A stretch of DNA of 64,000 bases from Odontocerum albicorne (taxonomy: Eukaryota > Arthropoda > Insecta > Trichoptera > Odontoceridae), in contig OX463859.1 of the NCBI GenBank assembly GCA_949825065.1, positions 10,751,606 to 10,815,605 on the forward strand. Direction: 5' to 3'. Shown here one piece after another: positions 63,838-64,000 of this stretch (the first letter of the stretch is position 1; the number at the start of each line of letters is the position of its first letter). The translations under genes were made by a program, and so were the position numbers. The notes beneath the pieces are model-generated. The model did not search any database, was not told the origin of the DNA, and saw nothing but the letters and a program-made list of their open reading frames with translations.

Positions 63838-64000
63838 CTGTACCCGGCAGTAAGTAATACACATCGTTTGTAGAGCGTCGTCTCTGTCATTCATACACGT
63901 GTTCTGTCGCGATTTGTCAGTTGTTATCGGACAGGCCTGTTAGCGCATCGTGCAACAGAGACGACGCTCTACAAACGATGTGTATTACTTACCGCCGGGT
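63838..64000. mobile_element. Palindromic MITE, second copy, at window edge
   Basis: Arms of about 50 bases: left ACCCGGCAGTAAGTAATACA and GTTTGTAGAGCGTCGTCTC, right complement ending GTATTACTTACCGCCGGGT. The ends match the 12641-12829 element, but the subterminal part differs (GTTTGTAGAGCG versus GGCTTAAGAAG) and the right end may continue past the window. Confidence 0.85.

Overview
The window looks like AT-rich nuclear DNA from an arthropod, most likely an insect. It holds one recognisable host gene, bagpipe (bap, the NK3/Nkx3.2 homeobox family). It also holds one apparently complete Ty3/Gypsy LTR retrotransposon of the CsRn1/Kabuki type and a very dense, nested load of LINE 3' ends, tRNA-derived SINEs, mariner relics, palindromic MITEs and minisatellites. 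The Kabuki-like element and some LINE tails recall Lepidoptera, but the order cannot be fixed from this sequence alone. There is no sign of bacterial, plasmid or phage content and no CRISPR array.

Layout. 1-23.7 kb: no host gene seen; fossil LINEs (family A = RTE-like WTL..RID.F.MWCWRRM type; family B = RWFGHVERM type), SINEs, a deleted mariner with a LINE nested in it (7.4-8.4 kb), a palindromic MITE (12.6 kb) and a 15-bp minisatellite (13.3 kb). 23.75-24.62 kb: a 38-bp minisatellite with an exact 152-bp higher-order period. 24.6-42.2 kb: the bap locus. Exon 1 (26014-26482) carries the EH1/TN repressor motif. A 14.55-kb intron filled with repeats follows. Exon 2 (41037-42187) carries the homeodomain, the NK3-specific motif and the C-terminus. 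The two exons join in phase to give 539 residues. 42.2-44.6 kb: LINE and SINE debris. 44631-49207: the Gypsy element with two identical 323-bp LTRs, gag and pol in a -1 relation, and a 4-bp target duplication, inserted into an older family-B LINE. 49.2-64 kb: more dispersed repeats, a duplicated foldback element, a 49-bp minisatellite and, at the right edge, a second copy of the 12.6-kb MITE.

Functionally, bap is the only gene likely to serve the host: an NK-class transcription factor which in insects specifies visceral mesoderm. Everything else recognisable is selfish or decayed DNA. The main value of the window is its record of nested insertions and the unusual tandem arrays upstream of and inside bap. 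Dispersed families without a certain class are named here DR-A, DR-B, DR-C, DR-D, DR-E (short dispersed repeats), FB (foldback), and SINE S1, E and F. These names are local to this report, and boundaries given for old repeats are approximate.
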